NCBI GenBank assembly: GCA_025993015.1
Contig: DAJPFV010000001.1
Span: forward strand, 868,001 to 932,000
Direction of reading: 5' to 3'
Length of the DNA stretch: 64,000 nt
From: Coriobacteriaceae bacterium
GTDB taxonomy: Bacteria; Actinomycetota; Coriobacteriia; Coriobacteriales; Coriobacteriaceae
The notes under the pieces are model-generated. The model made no database searches, had not been told where the DNA came from, and saw nothing but the letters and a program-made list of their open reading frames with translations. Positions 35,546 to 44,010 of the stretch are shown piece after piece. Numbering within the stretch: the first letter of the stretch is position 1; every line of letters begins with the position of its first letter. The position numbers and the translations under genes are program-made.

Positions 35546-35956
35546 GGACCCGCCAGGCAGGCACCTTTGTGGTGGTTTCGGTTCCGATGTTCCACTGTCT
35601 CGATCTGTAACATCTAGCGGCCCTTTTCAATCCTAGATGTTACAGATCGAGATGAAATGATCGGCGGCGATTGTTTGTCTCAATCTGTAACAGCCGCTCG
35701 TCAAATAGGGGCCCAGATGTTACAGGTCGAGACAAACGGAACCACCGCAAAGGCACCTACCCCTTCATGGTGGTTTTCGACAAAAGAAGCCGCCCCGATA
35801 ACAGAGGCGGCATCAAGCAAGTCTATTTTTTGCGTCCCTCAAGGCTCAACGAGAACGCAGAAATGTAGCCCGGGGCTTACCCTTTGCCGAACGCGACCCT
35901 CGCGAAGCGCGTGAGCGGACGGAAAAGGGTAAGCCCCGGGCGGACAAGTATGTGCG
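35546..35956. repeat. Repeat-filled gap: two palindromes bracketed by GGCACCTTTGTGGTGG arms, plus hairpin
   Basis: Palindrome 1 has perfect 20-bp arms (35598-35617, 35633-35652) with core GATCTGTAACATCTAG. Palindrome 2 (35673-35692, 35719-35738) has the related core CTCAATCTGTAACA with two non-Watson-Crick positions. AGGCACCTTTGTGGTGGTTT (from 35556) and AACCACCGCAAAGGCACCT (to about 35757) enclose both. A further hairpin with 18-bp arms lies at 35868-35885 and 35924-35941, 16 bases beyond the hydratase stop. Confidence 0.75.
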
Positions 35957-38257
35957 TTACTCGGCAGCGGCCTTGAACTTGTTGTAGTTGATCAGGCAGC
36001 CGGCCTTGACGATGGCACGCTCCTCGGCCGTCATATCGGCAATATAGAGCTCAATCTGCTCGACCGCACCGTCGGCGCGCACCACGTAGGCAGCAATGTT
36101 CTTGAGGTCGCCATCGAGTGCGGCACGGATACCCGGCACAAAGACGTAGTCGCCCACCTCAAAGTTGGGCTCGGCCTCCATCTGGAAGGGCACCATGCCC
36201 CAGTTCATCACGTTGGAGCGATAGCGCTTGGTGGCGTACTCGTGGACGATGTTGGCCAGGCCGCCAATTACGCGCTGGCAGCTCGCGGCCTGCTCGCGGG
36301 CAGAACCGTCACCGGGCTTCTTGGCATAGAGCATGGAGCCGTACTCAGTCGCCTTGGCATCGGCCGCGACGCCCGCGCCGGTCAGCGCCTCAAACACACC
36401 GGCAAGCTCGGCATCGAGCGCGGCCAGGTCACCCGCGGCCTCACCGGCAACGCGGCGCTTCTCCACGGCGTCGACCTCCTTGGAGCGGCCCACGTAGGCA
36501 GGATCGCGGCGGCTGAGCGTAAACTCGGCCAGACCCAGCGGGTTGGAGCGGAAGGAACTCGTCTCGCCCGAGGGAATGAGCTCGTCGGTCGTGGTGACCG
36601 GGTCCATGATCTTGGAGCACGCCTTGAGCAGGATGTCGTCGCCGAGAGGCTCCATCGCGGGCCATGGCTTGATGTTGGGACCCTCGACCAGCTCGTCGGC
36701 CGGCTCAGCCTTGCCAAAGCCCCAGTACACGCGCTTTTTGTACGGCGCGTCGTCAAAGGCGTACTCGCAGGCCTCGTCCCAAGTCTCCTCGGGCAGGTCG
36801 GTCGCCGACGTCAGGACGCCGCCGTTGGCAGCCGTCGCCGCAATGGAGCGGGCGTCCATCAGGGCCACGGCGCTCAGCTGGCCATTACCCGGCTTGGAAC
36901 CCTCGCGGTTGGGGAAGTTGCGCGTGGTGTGGCGAATGGACAGGCCGTTGTTGGCAGGCGTGTCGCCGGCGCCAAAGCACGGGCCGCAGAATGCCGTGCG
37001 CACGATCGCGCCGGCCTCCATAAGGTCGTAGATATAGCCGCGGCGTGTAAGCTCGAGCGCCACGGGCTGGCTCGTGGGATAGACCGACAGCGAGAACTCG
37101 CCGCAGCCGGTGTTGGCGCCCTTGAGCACGCGGGCAGCCTGGACCACGGAGTCGTAGTTGCCGCCCGAGCAGCCGGCGATAACGCCCTGCTGCACGTGCA
37201 GCTTGCCGTCGACGATCTTGTCGAGCAGGCTAAAGTGCGTCTTGCCCTCGCCGATCTTGGCGGCCTCGAGCTCCACCTCGTGAAGGATGTCCTCGAGATT
37301 CTCGTTGAGCTCGTCGATCTCAAAGCCGTTGGAAGGATGGAACGGCAGCGCGATCATGGGCTTGATGCTCGACAGGTCGACCTCGACGCAGCCGTCGTAG
37401 TAGGCGACATCGGCGGGCTTGAGCTCGCGGTAGTCGTCGCCGCGGCCGTGCATGGTCAAAAACGCGTGCGTGTCCTCGTCGGTTGCCCAGATGCTCGACA
37501 GGCAGGTGGTCTCGGTGGTCATGACGTCGACGCCGTTGCGATAGTCAGTCGTCATGCTCGCGATGCCGGGGCCCACGAACTCCATGACCTTGTTCTTGAC
37601 GTAGCCCTTGGCAAAGACGGCGCGGATGATGGCGAGCGCCACGTCGTGCGGGCCGACGCCGGGGCGCGGGGAACCCGTGAGGTAGATGGCGACGACGCCG
37701 GGATAGGCGACATCGTAGGTGTCGCGCAGCAGCTGCTTTGCCAGCTCGCCGCCGCCCTCGCCCACGGCCATGGTACCCAGGGCACCATAGCGGGTGTGCG
37801 AGTCGGAACCCAGGATCATCTTGCCGCAGCCCGCGAAGTTCTCACGCATAAAGGAATGGATGACCGCGATATGGGGCGGAACGAAGATGCCGCCGTACTT
37901 TTTGGCAGCCGAGAGGCCAAAGACGTGGTCGTCCTCGTTGATGGTGCCGCCCACGGCGCACAGCGAGTTATGGCAGTTGGTGAGCACGTAGGGCAGCGGG
38001 AACTGCTCCATGCCCGAGGCGCGCGCCGTCTGGATGATGCCGACAAAGGTAATATCGTGGCTCGCCATGGCATCGAAGCGAATCTTGAGCGCCTCGGGGT
38101 CGCCGGACGTATTGTGTGCCTGGAGGATCGAATACGCGATGGTTCCGCGCTTGGCATCCTCAGGCGTCTGCGTAATGCCGCGCTCAGCAGCCTCGGCCTC
38201 AGGCACAACCTCGCTACCGCCGCGCAGGTAGATGCCGTCCTCGTACAGCTTAACCAT
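35957..38257 (-). CDS. Aconitase-superfamily hydratase (YbhJ-like)
   Basis: 766 residues. Aconitase fold with [4Fe-4S] ligand Cys in GVIAGCSGGNYDS and CGPCFGAGD, SDSHTRYGALGTMAVGEGGGE for substrate binding, and a C-terminal swivel domain (VMNWGMVPFQ). It resembles the COG1048 "hydratase" group (E. coli YbhJ) more than canonical AcnA/AcnB, so citrate as substrate is not certain. ATG 38257 has GGGAGA upstream; the ATG at 38302 lacks one. Monocistronic. Confidence 0.85.
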   Translation of the reverse strand: MVKLYEDGIYLRGGSEVVPEAEAAERGITQTPEDAKRGTIAYSILQAHNTSGDPEALKIRFDAMASHDITFVGIIQTARASGMEQFPLPYVLTNCHNSLCAVGGTINEDDHVFGLSAAKKYGGIFVPPHIAVIHSFMRENFAGCGKMILGSDSHTRYGALGTMAVGEGGGELAKQLLRDTYDVAYPGVVAIYLTGSPRPGVGPHDVALAIIRAVFAKGYVKNKVMEFVGPGIASMTTDYRNGVDVMTTETTCLSSIWATDEDTHAFLTMHGRGDDYRELKPADVAYYDGCVEVDLSSIKPMIALPFHPSNGFEIDELNENLEDILHEVELEAAKIGEGKTHFSLLDKIVDGKLHVQQGVIAGCSGGNYDSVVQAARVLKGANTGCGEFSLSVYPTSQPVALELTRRGYIYDLMEAGAIVRTAFCGPCFGAGDTPANNGLSIRHTTRNFPNREGSKPGNGQLSAVALMDARSIAATAANGGVLTSATDLPEETWDEACEYAFDDAPYKKRVYWGFGKAEPADELVEGPNIKPWPAMEPLGDDILLKACSKIMDPVTTTDELIPSGETSSFRSNPLGLAEFTLSRRDPAYVGRSKEVDAVEKRRVAGEAAGDLAALDAELAGVFEALTGAGVAADAKATEYGSMLYAKKPGDGSAREQAASCQRVIGGLANIVHEYATKRYRSNVMNWGMVPFQMEAEPNFEVGDYVFVPGIRAALDGDLKNIAAYVVRADGAVEQIELYIADMTAEERAIVKAGCLINYNKFKAAAE

Positions 38258-38488
38258 ACTGTCTCCCACTCTGCCCGAAAGGCTCGGGCGCATAGCATAC
38301 ATTCGTTCAATATCGTGCCATAGAACGGTTGCGAGTGGGTTACGAATCTACACGTTCACTTTATCTCAGTAAAGCACAGGACGAGCCCAGCGTGGGGTCG
38401 GCAGATCTGGCGCAAGAGTGTCCCTTTCGACTAGTCATTTAAGAACGTCCCCAATGACTACCCATAACAACGTCGATGTTTTGGCGCG
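38258..38488. other. Gap upstream of the hydratase
   Basis: Contains the hydratase leader and promoter region on the - strand. No terminator, RNA or clear promoter boxes are evident to me apart from AT-rich sequence around 38340-38370. Confidence 0.3.
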
Positions 38489-38636
38489 GACAGCGAAAGC
38501 CCGCCAGAGCGAGCAAGGTGCCTTGAAACAAGGCGGCATTGATCTTTTGATCATGCCGCCGAAGTTGAAAGGCAGATTGCCGCTCTGGCGGGCTTGCAGC
38601 GTCGACTGGTTACGCGGTTTGATAAAACCGCGTAAC
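38489..38636. repeat. Structured intergenic element, copy B (148 bp)
   Basis: Hairpin GTTACGCGGTTT, loop GATA, AAACCGCGTAAC (38609-38636) overlaps the first base of the hspR stop codon. GCAGCGTC follows, then an outer stem (GCCCGCCAGAGCG with CCGCTCTGGCGGGC) around an inner hairpin (GGCGGCATTGATC/GATCATGCCGCC) flanked by AAACAAGGCG and CGCCGAAGTTGA. It ends at GACAGCGA. Stem sequences differ from copy A by compensated changes. Confidence 0.85.
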
Positions 38637-39052
38637 TACAAATCCCCGCCGGCGCCCAAAAGTTTGCGCATGACTTGCTCGGGGTTGACTGAGCCGTCGC
38701 GCGGGGCCAGGGCGGTGATCTTCTTCTGCATCTTGTACTCGTGCAGCTCGTCCTCGAGCTGGCGCACGCGAGCACGGAGCTTTTCGTTCTCGCGCTCGCG
38801 TTCCTCGGCACGCTCCTTCATATCGAGGATGCGCACCACGCCGGCAAGGTTGATGCCCTCGTCGGTCAGCTGGTTGACGAGCTCCAGGCGCTCGATATCG
38901 GCACGCGAATACAGACGCGTGTTGCCGCCCGAGCGCTGGGGGTTCACCAGGCCCTTGGACTCGTAGACGCGCAGAGTCTGCGGATGCATGCCGGTCAGCT
39001 CGGCCGCCACGCTGATCATGTACAACGGTTTGTTCCTATTGTCCTCGGCCAT
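38636..39052 (-). CDS. hspR: HspR, MerR-family heat-shock repressor
   Basis: 138 residues. MerR-type HTH at about 10-75 (LYMISVAAELTGMHPQTLRVYESKGL, GGNTRLYSRADI), coiled coil at about 80-110. HspR represses dnaK and clpB operons by binding HAIR repeats, with DnaK as co-repressor. It is last in the dnaK operon, 72 bases after dnaJ, so it should be autoregulated. Confidence 0.95.
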   Translation of the reverse strand: MAEDNRNKPLYMISVAAELTGMHPQTLRVYESKGLVNPQRSGGNTRLYSRADIERLELVNQLTDEGINLAGVVRILDMKERAEERERENEKLRARVRQLEDELHEYKMQKKITALAPRDGSVNPEQVMRKLLGAGGDL

Positions 39053-39124
39053 GCTACCTGACCCCTTTCCGTCTCGTTATCGTCCATCATAAGCCCGCGG
39101 GCGCGGTCGTGCGTCACGACCGCC

Positions 39125-40090
39125 CTAGTACGTCGCCTTGTAACGGTTGACCTTCTCGCGGTAGTCGCGCGTGTCGGCCTCGCGCAGCTTGGTCATCGCG
39201 TCGCGCTCGTCATCGGATAGGTTCGTGGGAACCTGCACCTTGATCTCGACGAGCAGCGCACCCGTGCGGCCACGATGCTTAACGTCGGGCGCACCCATCT
39301 CCTTAAAGCGGAACTTCTTGCCCGTCTGGGTACCCGCGGGCACCTTCAAACGGACCGTCGCACCGCCGGGCGTGGGCACGTCCACCGTGCAGCCGAGCGC
39401 CGCCTCGTAGACCGAGACCGGTACCTCCATGGTCACGTCGGCACCCTTACGCTTAAACAGCGGATGCTCCTCCACGTGCGTGGTCACGACCAGGTCGCCG
39501 CGCTCGCCGCCGGCAACGCCATACTCGCCGCGACGTTTGTAACGCAGCTTACCTCCGTCGACCGCGCCCGCAGGCACCGAGACCGTAATGGTCTGCTGCT
39601 CGCCCGTCGAGGGAATGCGGTAGGTAACCTTGTGCGTCACGCCGCGAAACGCGTCCTCGGCCGTCACATCGACGGTCAGCGACAGGTCGCCGCCCTTGCG
39701 TGCGCGGTTGCGGCCCGCGCCCGCACCGGCAGCACCCGCGGCACCGGCAAAGCCCGAGCCCCAGTCGCTGCCCCAGGCGCCGTTGCCGCTGAAGATGCTG
39801 TCGAAGATATCGCCCCAACCGCTCGCGCCGGCACCGGCGCCGTAGCCACCGCTATACGCGCCGCCCGCGCCCGGCATGCCGCCGAACATGAGCATCTGGT
39901 CGTACTCTTTGCGCTTCTTCTCGTCCGAAAGCGTCTCGTAGGCCTCGCTAATCTCCTTAAACTTGGCCTCGTCGCCGCCGGCATCGGGGTGATATTTTTG
40001 CGCGAGCTTGCGAAACGCGCTCTTGATCTCTTTGTCGGAGGCGCTCTTGGATACGCCCAGGATGTCATAGAAGGTTTTGCCTGCAGCCAT
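39125..40090 (-). CDS. dnaJ: DnaJ-type co-chaperone without zinc finger (CbpA-like)
   Basis: 321 residues. J domain at 1-70 with the HPD motif (KYHPDAGGDE), a Gly/Ala-rich linker at about 75-135, and the two C-terminal substrate-binding beta domains. The CXXCXGXG zinc-finger repeats of class I DnaJ are absent, so this is a class II J protein. ATG 40090 has GGAG upstream. It stimulates DnaK ATPase. Confidence 0.93.
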   Translation of the reverse strand: MAAGKTFYDILGVSKSASDKEIKSAFRKLAQKYHPDAGGDEAKFKEISEAYETLSDEKKRKEYDQMLMFGGMPGAGGAYSGGYGAGAGASGWGDIFDSIFSGNGAWGSDWGSGFAGAAGAAGAGAGRNRARKGGDLSLTVDVTAEDAFRGVTHKVTYRIPSTGEQQTITVSVPAGAVDGGKLRYKRRGEYGVAGGERGDLVVTTHVEEHPLFKRKGADVTMEVPVSVYEAALGCTVDVPTPGGATVRLKVPAGTQTGKKFRFKEMGAPDVKHRGRTGALLVEIKVQVPTNLSDDERDAMTKLREADTRDYREKVNRYKATY

Positions 40091-40163
40091 CGTAGCTCCT
40101 CTCCTGTTACGTCCGCCGCCCATGCAGACGACGGCTCATGCTTTCATATGGCACTAGGCCAGA

Positions 40164-40193
40164 AAGGGCCCCGGGTGTTGCCCCGGGGCCCTT
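40164..40193 (-). terminator. Strong hairpin between grpE and dnaJ
   Basis: 12-bp perfect stem AAGGGCCCCGGG with its complement and 6-base loop. On the - strand only a short T run (TTTC) follows, so it may act as a partial terminator or an mRNA stability element lowering dnaJ-hspR expression relative to dnaK-grpE. Confidence 0.6.
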
Positions 40194-40198
40194 CTCAA

Positions 40199-41041
40199 TT
40201 ACTCCTCGGTGCTCTCGGCCGTATCGGCCGTAGCATCCTCGGGCGCCGCTTCGGGCTCCGGTGCGGGGCGCTTCTCGCCACCGTAGGTCACCGTCACCAT
40301 CGCGGAACGCAGGATGCGATCCGCCATGCGGTAGCCCTTCTGGTACACATCGTTGACGGTCTCGTCATACTGCGATGCGTCCTCGACGCGACCCACGGCC
40401 TGATGCTCGAGCGGATCGAACGCCTCGCCCTTGGGATCGATGGGCTCAACGCCCTCGTGCGCAAACACATCAAGCAGCTTGGCATGAACCGCATCGACGC
40501 CGTCGACGAACTGCTTAAAGTCGTCGGAAAGCTCTTGGCTGCGGGCATGGTCGATCGCGCGCTCGATATCGTCGATCACCGGCAACAGCGCGGTGACAAG
40601 CTTCTCGGTCGCGCGCTCGCGCTCGGCGATACGCTCGTTTGCGGTGCGGCGACGAAAGTTCTCCCAGTCGGCCTGCAGACGGGCGGTGCGCTCGGTGGCG
40701 TCCTTTGCCTTGTCCTCGGCGGCCTTCTGAGCCTCTGCCGCAGCATCAAGCTCGTTGCGCACGTCGGTAAGCTCCTTCTGAGCCTGCTCGAACTTAAGCT
40801 TAAAGTCGTTGTCGGCGGCTTCCTCACCGGCGCGGATAGCGGCTTCCACCATCTCGTCCTCGGTCATCGTCGCCTCCTTGTTGGAATCCTCTACCTGGTT
40901 CTCGGCAGCCTCGGCGGCCTCGGCCTCGTTGGCCTCGGTATCGTCGACGGCCTCTACGGGAATCTTCACGTCCTTCTCCTCAGAGTCAACGGGGGCGGCG
41001 CCAGCGGCAGCCGCCTCCGTGCGAGCTTTACGGGCGGACAT
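40199..41041 (-). CDS. grpE: GrpE nucleotide exchange factor
   Basis: 280 residues, long for GrpE: the first about 95 residues are acidic and low complexity. The GrpE core (about 100-255) has a coiled coil and the C-terminal beta domain signature VEPIDPKGEAFDPLEHQAV and VYQKGYRMADRILRSAMV. It exchanges ADP for ATP on DnaK. It starts 2 bases after the dnaK stop. Confidence 0.95.
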   Translation of the reverse strand: MSARKARTEAAAAGAAPVDSEEKDVKIPVEAVDDTEANEAEAAEAAENQVEDSNKEATMTEDEMVEAAIRAGEEAADNDFKLKFEQAQKELTDVRNELDAAAEAQKAAEDKAKDATERTARLQADWENFRRRTANERIAERERATEKLVTALLPVIDDIERAIDHARSQELSDDFKQFVDGVDAVHAKLLDVFAHEGVEPIDPKGEAFDPLEHQAVGRVEDASQYDETVNDVYQKGYRMADRILRSAMVTVTYGGEKRPAPEPEAAPEDATADTAESTEE

Positions 41042-41043
41042 GA

Positions 41044-42936
41044 TTACTTGTCCTCGTCGTCCACAACCTCGTAGTCGGCGTCGACGACGTCATCGTCGGC
41101 AGGCTGGGCACCGGCGGCACCGTCGGTCTGCTGCTGAGCGTCGGCGTAGACAACCTGAGCCAGCTCGTAGGCCACAGACTGCAGGGACTCGCCGGCGGCC
41201 TTGATGGCCTCGACGTCAGAGCCCTCGAGCGCCTTCTTGGCGTCGGCGATAGCGGCCTCGGCCTTGGACTTCACGTCGGCGGAAACCTTGTCGCCCAGCT
41301 CGTTGAGGGTCTGCTCGGTGGAGTAGCACAGGCTGTCGGTCTGGTTGCGGACCTCGACCTCTTCCTTCTGCTTCTTGTCCTCCTCGGCATGAGCCTCGGC
41401 GTCCTTGACCATACGATCGACTTCGTCGTCGGACAGAGCAGTGGAGCCGGAGATGGTGATCTGCTGCTCCTTGCCGGTGCCCTTGTCCTTAGCGGAGACC
41501 TTGACGATACCGTTGGCGTCGATGTCGAAGGTGACCTCGATCTGCGGCACGCCGCGGCGGGCAGCCGGGATACCGGTCAGCTGGAACTTACCGAGCGACT
41601 TGTTGTCGCGGGCAAGCTCGCGCTCGCCCTGGAGCACGTTGATCTCGACGCTGGTCTGGTTGTCGGCAGCGGTGGAGTAGACCTCGGTCTTGGAGGTCGG
41701 GATCGTGGTGTTGCGGTCGATCATCTTGGTCATGATGCCGCCCATGGTCTCGACGCCCAGCGACAGCGGGGTAACGTCGAGCAGCAGGATGCCCTCGACG
41801 TCGCCGGTGAGCACGCCGCCCTGGACGGCAGCGCCGTCGGCAACGACCTCGTCGGGATTCACGGACATGTTGGGCTGCTTGCCGGTCATGGTCTTGACGA
41901 GCTCCTGGACGGCGGGCATACGGGTGGAGCCGCCGACGAGGATGACCTCGGTCAGATCGGAGAGCTTAAGCTTGGCGTCGCGCAGGGCGTTGGTGACAGG
42001 CTGCTTGCAGCGCTCGAGCAGGTCGCGGGTGATCTTCTCGAACTCGGCGCGGGTCAGCGTGTAGTTGAGGTGCAGCGGGCCGGACTGGTTCATGGTAATG
42101 AACGGCAGGTTGATGGTGGTCTGCTGGGCGGCAGAGAGCTCCTTCTTGGCGTTCTCGGCGGCCTCCTTCAGACGCTGCAGGGCCATGGGGTCCTGACGCA
42201 GATCGACACCGTTCTCCTGCTGGAACTTATCGGCCATCCAGTCGATGACGCGCTGATCCCAGTCGTCGCCGCCCAGGTGGTTATCGCCCGAGGTGGACAG
42301 AACCTCAAACACGCCGTCGGCGAGGTCGAGGATGGAGACGTCGAAGGTGCCGCCGCCCAGGTCAAAGACCAGGATGCGCTGGTCGGTGCCCTGCTTGTCC
42401 AGGCCATAGGCAAGAGCAGCAGCGGTCGGCTCGTTGACGATACGCTTGACGTTGAGGCCGGCGATCTTACCGGCGTCCTTGGTGGCCTGACGCTGGGCGT
42501 CGTTGAAGTAAGCCGGGACGGTGATGACGGCGTCGGTGACGGTCTCGCCCAGATACTTCTCGGCGTCGGCCTTCATCTTAGCGAGCGTCATGGCGCTCAC
42601 CTGCTCGGCGGTGTAATCCTTGCCCTCGATGTCGACGACGGCACGGCCACCCTGGCCCTCCTTGACCTCATACGGCACGGTCTTGATCTCGGAGGTGCAC
42701 TCGGAGTACTTGCGGCCCATGAAGCGCTTGATGGAGAACACGGTGTTCTTGGGGTTGGTGACAGCCTGGTTCTTAGCGGCCTTACCCACGACGCGGTCGC
42801 CGTCGGCACGGAAGCCCACGACAGACGGCGTGGTGCGGTCGCCCTCGGCGTTCACGATGATGGTCGGAGAACCGCCCTCGAGAACGGCCATTGCGGAGTT
42901 AGTAGTACCAAGGTCGATACCAAGAATCTTACTCAT
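41044..42936 (-). CDS. dnaK: DnaK chaperone (HSP70)
   Basis: 630 residues. Nucleotide-binding domain begins ILGIDLGTTNSAMAVLEGG; DLGGGTFDVSIL and VGGSTRMPAVQ are present. The interdomain linker is GILLLDVTPLS and the substrate domain ends in an acidic C-terminus (ADYEVVDDEDK). First gene of dnaK-grpE-dnaJ-hspR. Confidence 0.98.
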   Translation of the reverse strand: MSKILGIDLGTTNSAMAVLEGGSPTIIVNAEGDRTTPSVVGFRADGDRVVGKAAKNQAVTNPKNTVFSIKRFMGRKYSECTSEIKTVPYEVKEGQGGRAVVDIEGKDYTAEQVSAMTLAKMKADAEKYLGETVTDAVITVPAYFNDAQRQATKDAGKIAGLNVKRIVNEPTAAALAYGLDKQGTDQRILVFDLGGGTFDVSILDLADGVFEVLSTSGDNHLGGDDWDQRVIDWMADKFQQENGVDLRQDPMALQRLKEAAENAKKELSAAQQTTINLPFITMNQSGPLHLNYTLTRAEFEKITRDLLERCKQPVTNALRDAKLKLSDLTEVILVGGSTRMPAVQELVKTMTGKQPNMSVNPDEVVADGAAVQGGVLTGDVEGILLLDVTPLSLGVETMGGIMTKMIDRNTTIPTSKTEVYSTAADNQTSVEINVLQGERELARDNKSLGKFQLTGIPAARRGVPQIEVTFDIDANGIVKVSAKDKGTGKEQQITISGSTALSDDEVDRMVKDAEAHAEEDKKQKEEVEVRNQTDSLCYSTEQTLNELGDKVSADVKSKAEAAIADAKKALEGSDVEAIKAAGESLQSVAYELAQVVYADAQQQTDGAAGAQPADDDVVDADYEVVDDEDK

Positions 42937-43045
42937 TAGAAATTCCCTCTCTCTTGTGCGTTTGCACCGACTCGGCGGTCTGCCGCGCGGTGTTTCGGCT
43001 TGTCTTTCAGGATGTAGTGTATCCCCTTATGGGCCGGAATATACA

Positions 43046-43072
43046 AAATCTAAGTCAATTCATATAAGATTT
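43046..43072 (-). promoter_or_regulatory. HspR-type operator candidate at dnaK
   Basis: 27-bp motif with AAATCT/AGATTT ends. In the - strand it reads CTTATAT, six bases, ACTTAGA, followed by TTTTGTATATT, a -10-like element. It aligns along its whole length with the clpB site at 34363-34389. Confidence 0.65.
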
Positions 43073-43209
43073 CTTATCTCTGAGAGTTTAGGTTCGTAAA
43101 GGCGCAGGTAGACGGCTTGTTTGAGTTCTCGATAGATCTATTGAGATCTATGTAGAGTTGGCTGAGGTTTGAGCTTGGAGCCGCGCAGGAGACTTTGGGG
43201 CGACCCCGG

Positions 43210-43440
43210 GGAAAGCGCGTCCCGTTTTGAGCGGCGATTCTGGGATGCAGCTTCCGCTTGAAGGCTCAACCGGAAAATGCAGCCCAGTTTGAGCGTAGAT
43301 TCCGGGACGCAGTTTCCCGCGGAGCGCTCAACTGGAAACTGCATCCCGTTTTGAGAGCGAATTCTGGGACATAGTTTCCGCTAAACGTCCATCGGGAAAG
43401 CGCGTCCCAGTCTGAGCGTCAATTCCGGGTCGCGCTTTCC
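43210..43440. repeat. Tandem array of four 46-bp palindromic units at 62-bp period
   Basis: Units at 43210-43255, 43272-43317, 43334-43379 and 43395-43440. Each starts GGAAA and ends TTTCC or CTTCC, has a TTTGAGCG-like centre and an ATTC(C/T)GGG right arm. Linkers contain GCTCAA(C/T). Offsets are 62, 62 and 61 bp. Same element as the single copy at 18905-18950. The array occupies the 728-base gap between dnaK and the ferredoxin gene. Confidence 0.85.
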
Positions 43441-43664
43441 GTAAGCACGCTCAATCGCCCTATATTTCAAGTCACCTTTAGCTAACATTTGCGCAGCTCA
43501 ACGGCCCCACCTGCGTGTTTTTTAGTAAGCCGTGGCATACTCGGCGAACGGTATGAAGATGCCGGTCAGAGGGTATTGCAAACGGTCGCTCCCGTGGTAT
43601 GTTTTTGCCCGAATCAAACCGACGCGCATCGCCTGTAGCGTCGGTCAACAGAGAGGAAACTACC

Positions 43665-43850
43665 ATGGCTCATCCCGTAATTGATGCCGACGAGTGCATC
43701 GCTTGTGGCGTTTGCGTCGACTCCTGCCCCGCTGGCGTTCTGGAGCTCCAGGACGTCGCTACCGTCGCTGACGAGGACTCCTGCGTCGCCTGTGGCGCTT
43801 GCCAGGACGCTTGCCCCGCTGGCGCGATCACCGAGATCGTCGAGGAGTAA
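43665..43850 (+). CDS. 2[4Fe-4S] ferredoxin
   Basis: 61 residues with two clostridial-type cluster motifs, CIACGVCVDSCP (Cys 11, 14, 17, 21) and CVACGACQDACP. Acidic, as expected for a soluble low-potential electron carrier. GAGAGGAAAC precedes ATG 43665. It probably serves pyruvate:ferredoxin oxidoreductase and similar enzymes not in this window. Confidence 0.96.
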   Translation: MAHPVIDADECIACGVCVDSCPAGVLELQDVATVADEDSCVACGACQDACPAGAITEIVEE

Positions 43851-43891
43851 TAACTCCCCCACTTGCACACTCAAAAGTACACCGTGCACAA

Positions 43892-43929
43892 AAAAGGAGG
43901 CCTCCGCATCGCCGCGGAGGCCTCCTTTT
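43892..43929 (+). terminator. Bidirectional intrinsic terminator after ferredoxin
   Basis: 16-bp perfect stem AAAAGGAGGCCTCCGC with its complement and a 6-base loop; T run on the + strand and A run on the other side. Confidence 0.9.
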
Positions 43930-44010
43930 GCTTATATGGGCAGCTAATTTGGAGCGGGACCCTTGGCAGTTGCGGTGGAATAGTTCCTGTTTTATGTCTT
44001 GGATGCCGAT

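Noticed and set aside
35957..38257. Canonical citrate-cycle aconitase
   Set aside because: Motifs and domain order fit the YbhJ-like hydratase group better; no citrate synthase or isocitrate dehydrogenase is adjacent.
43210..43440. CRISPR-like regular repeats
   Set aside because: The unit is a 46-bp palindrome with 15-17 bp linkers that resemble each other, copies are diverged, and no cas gene is present.
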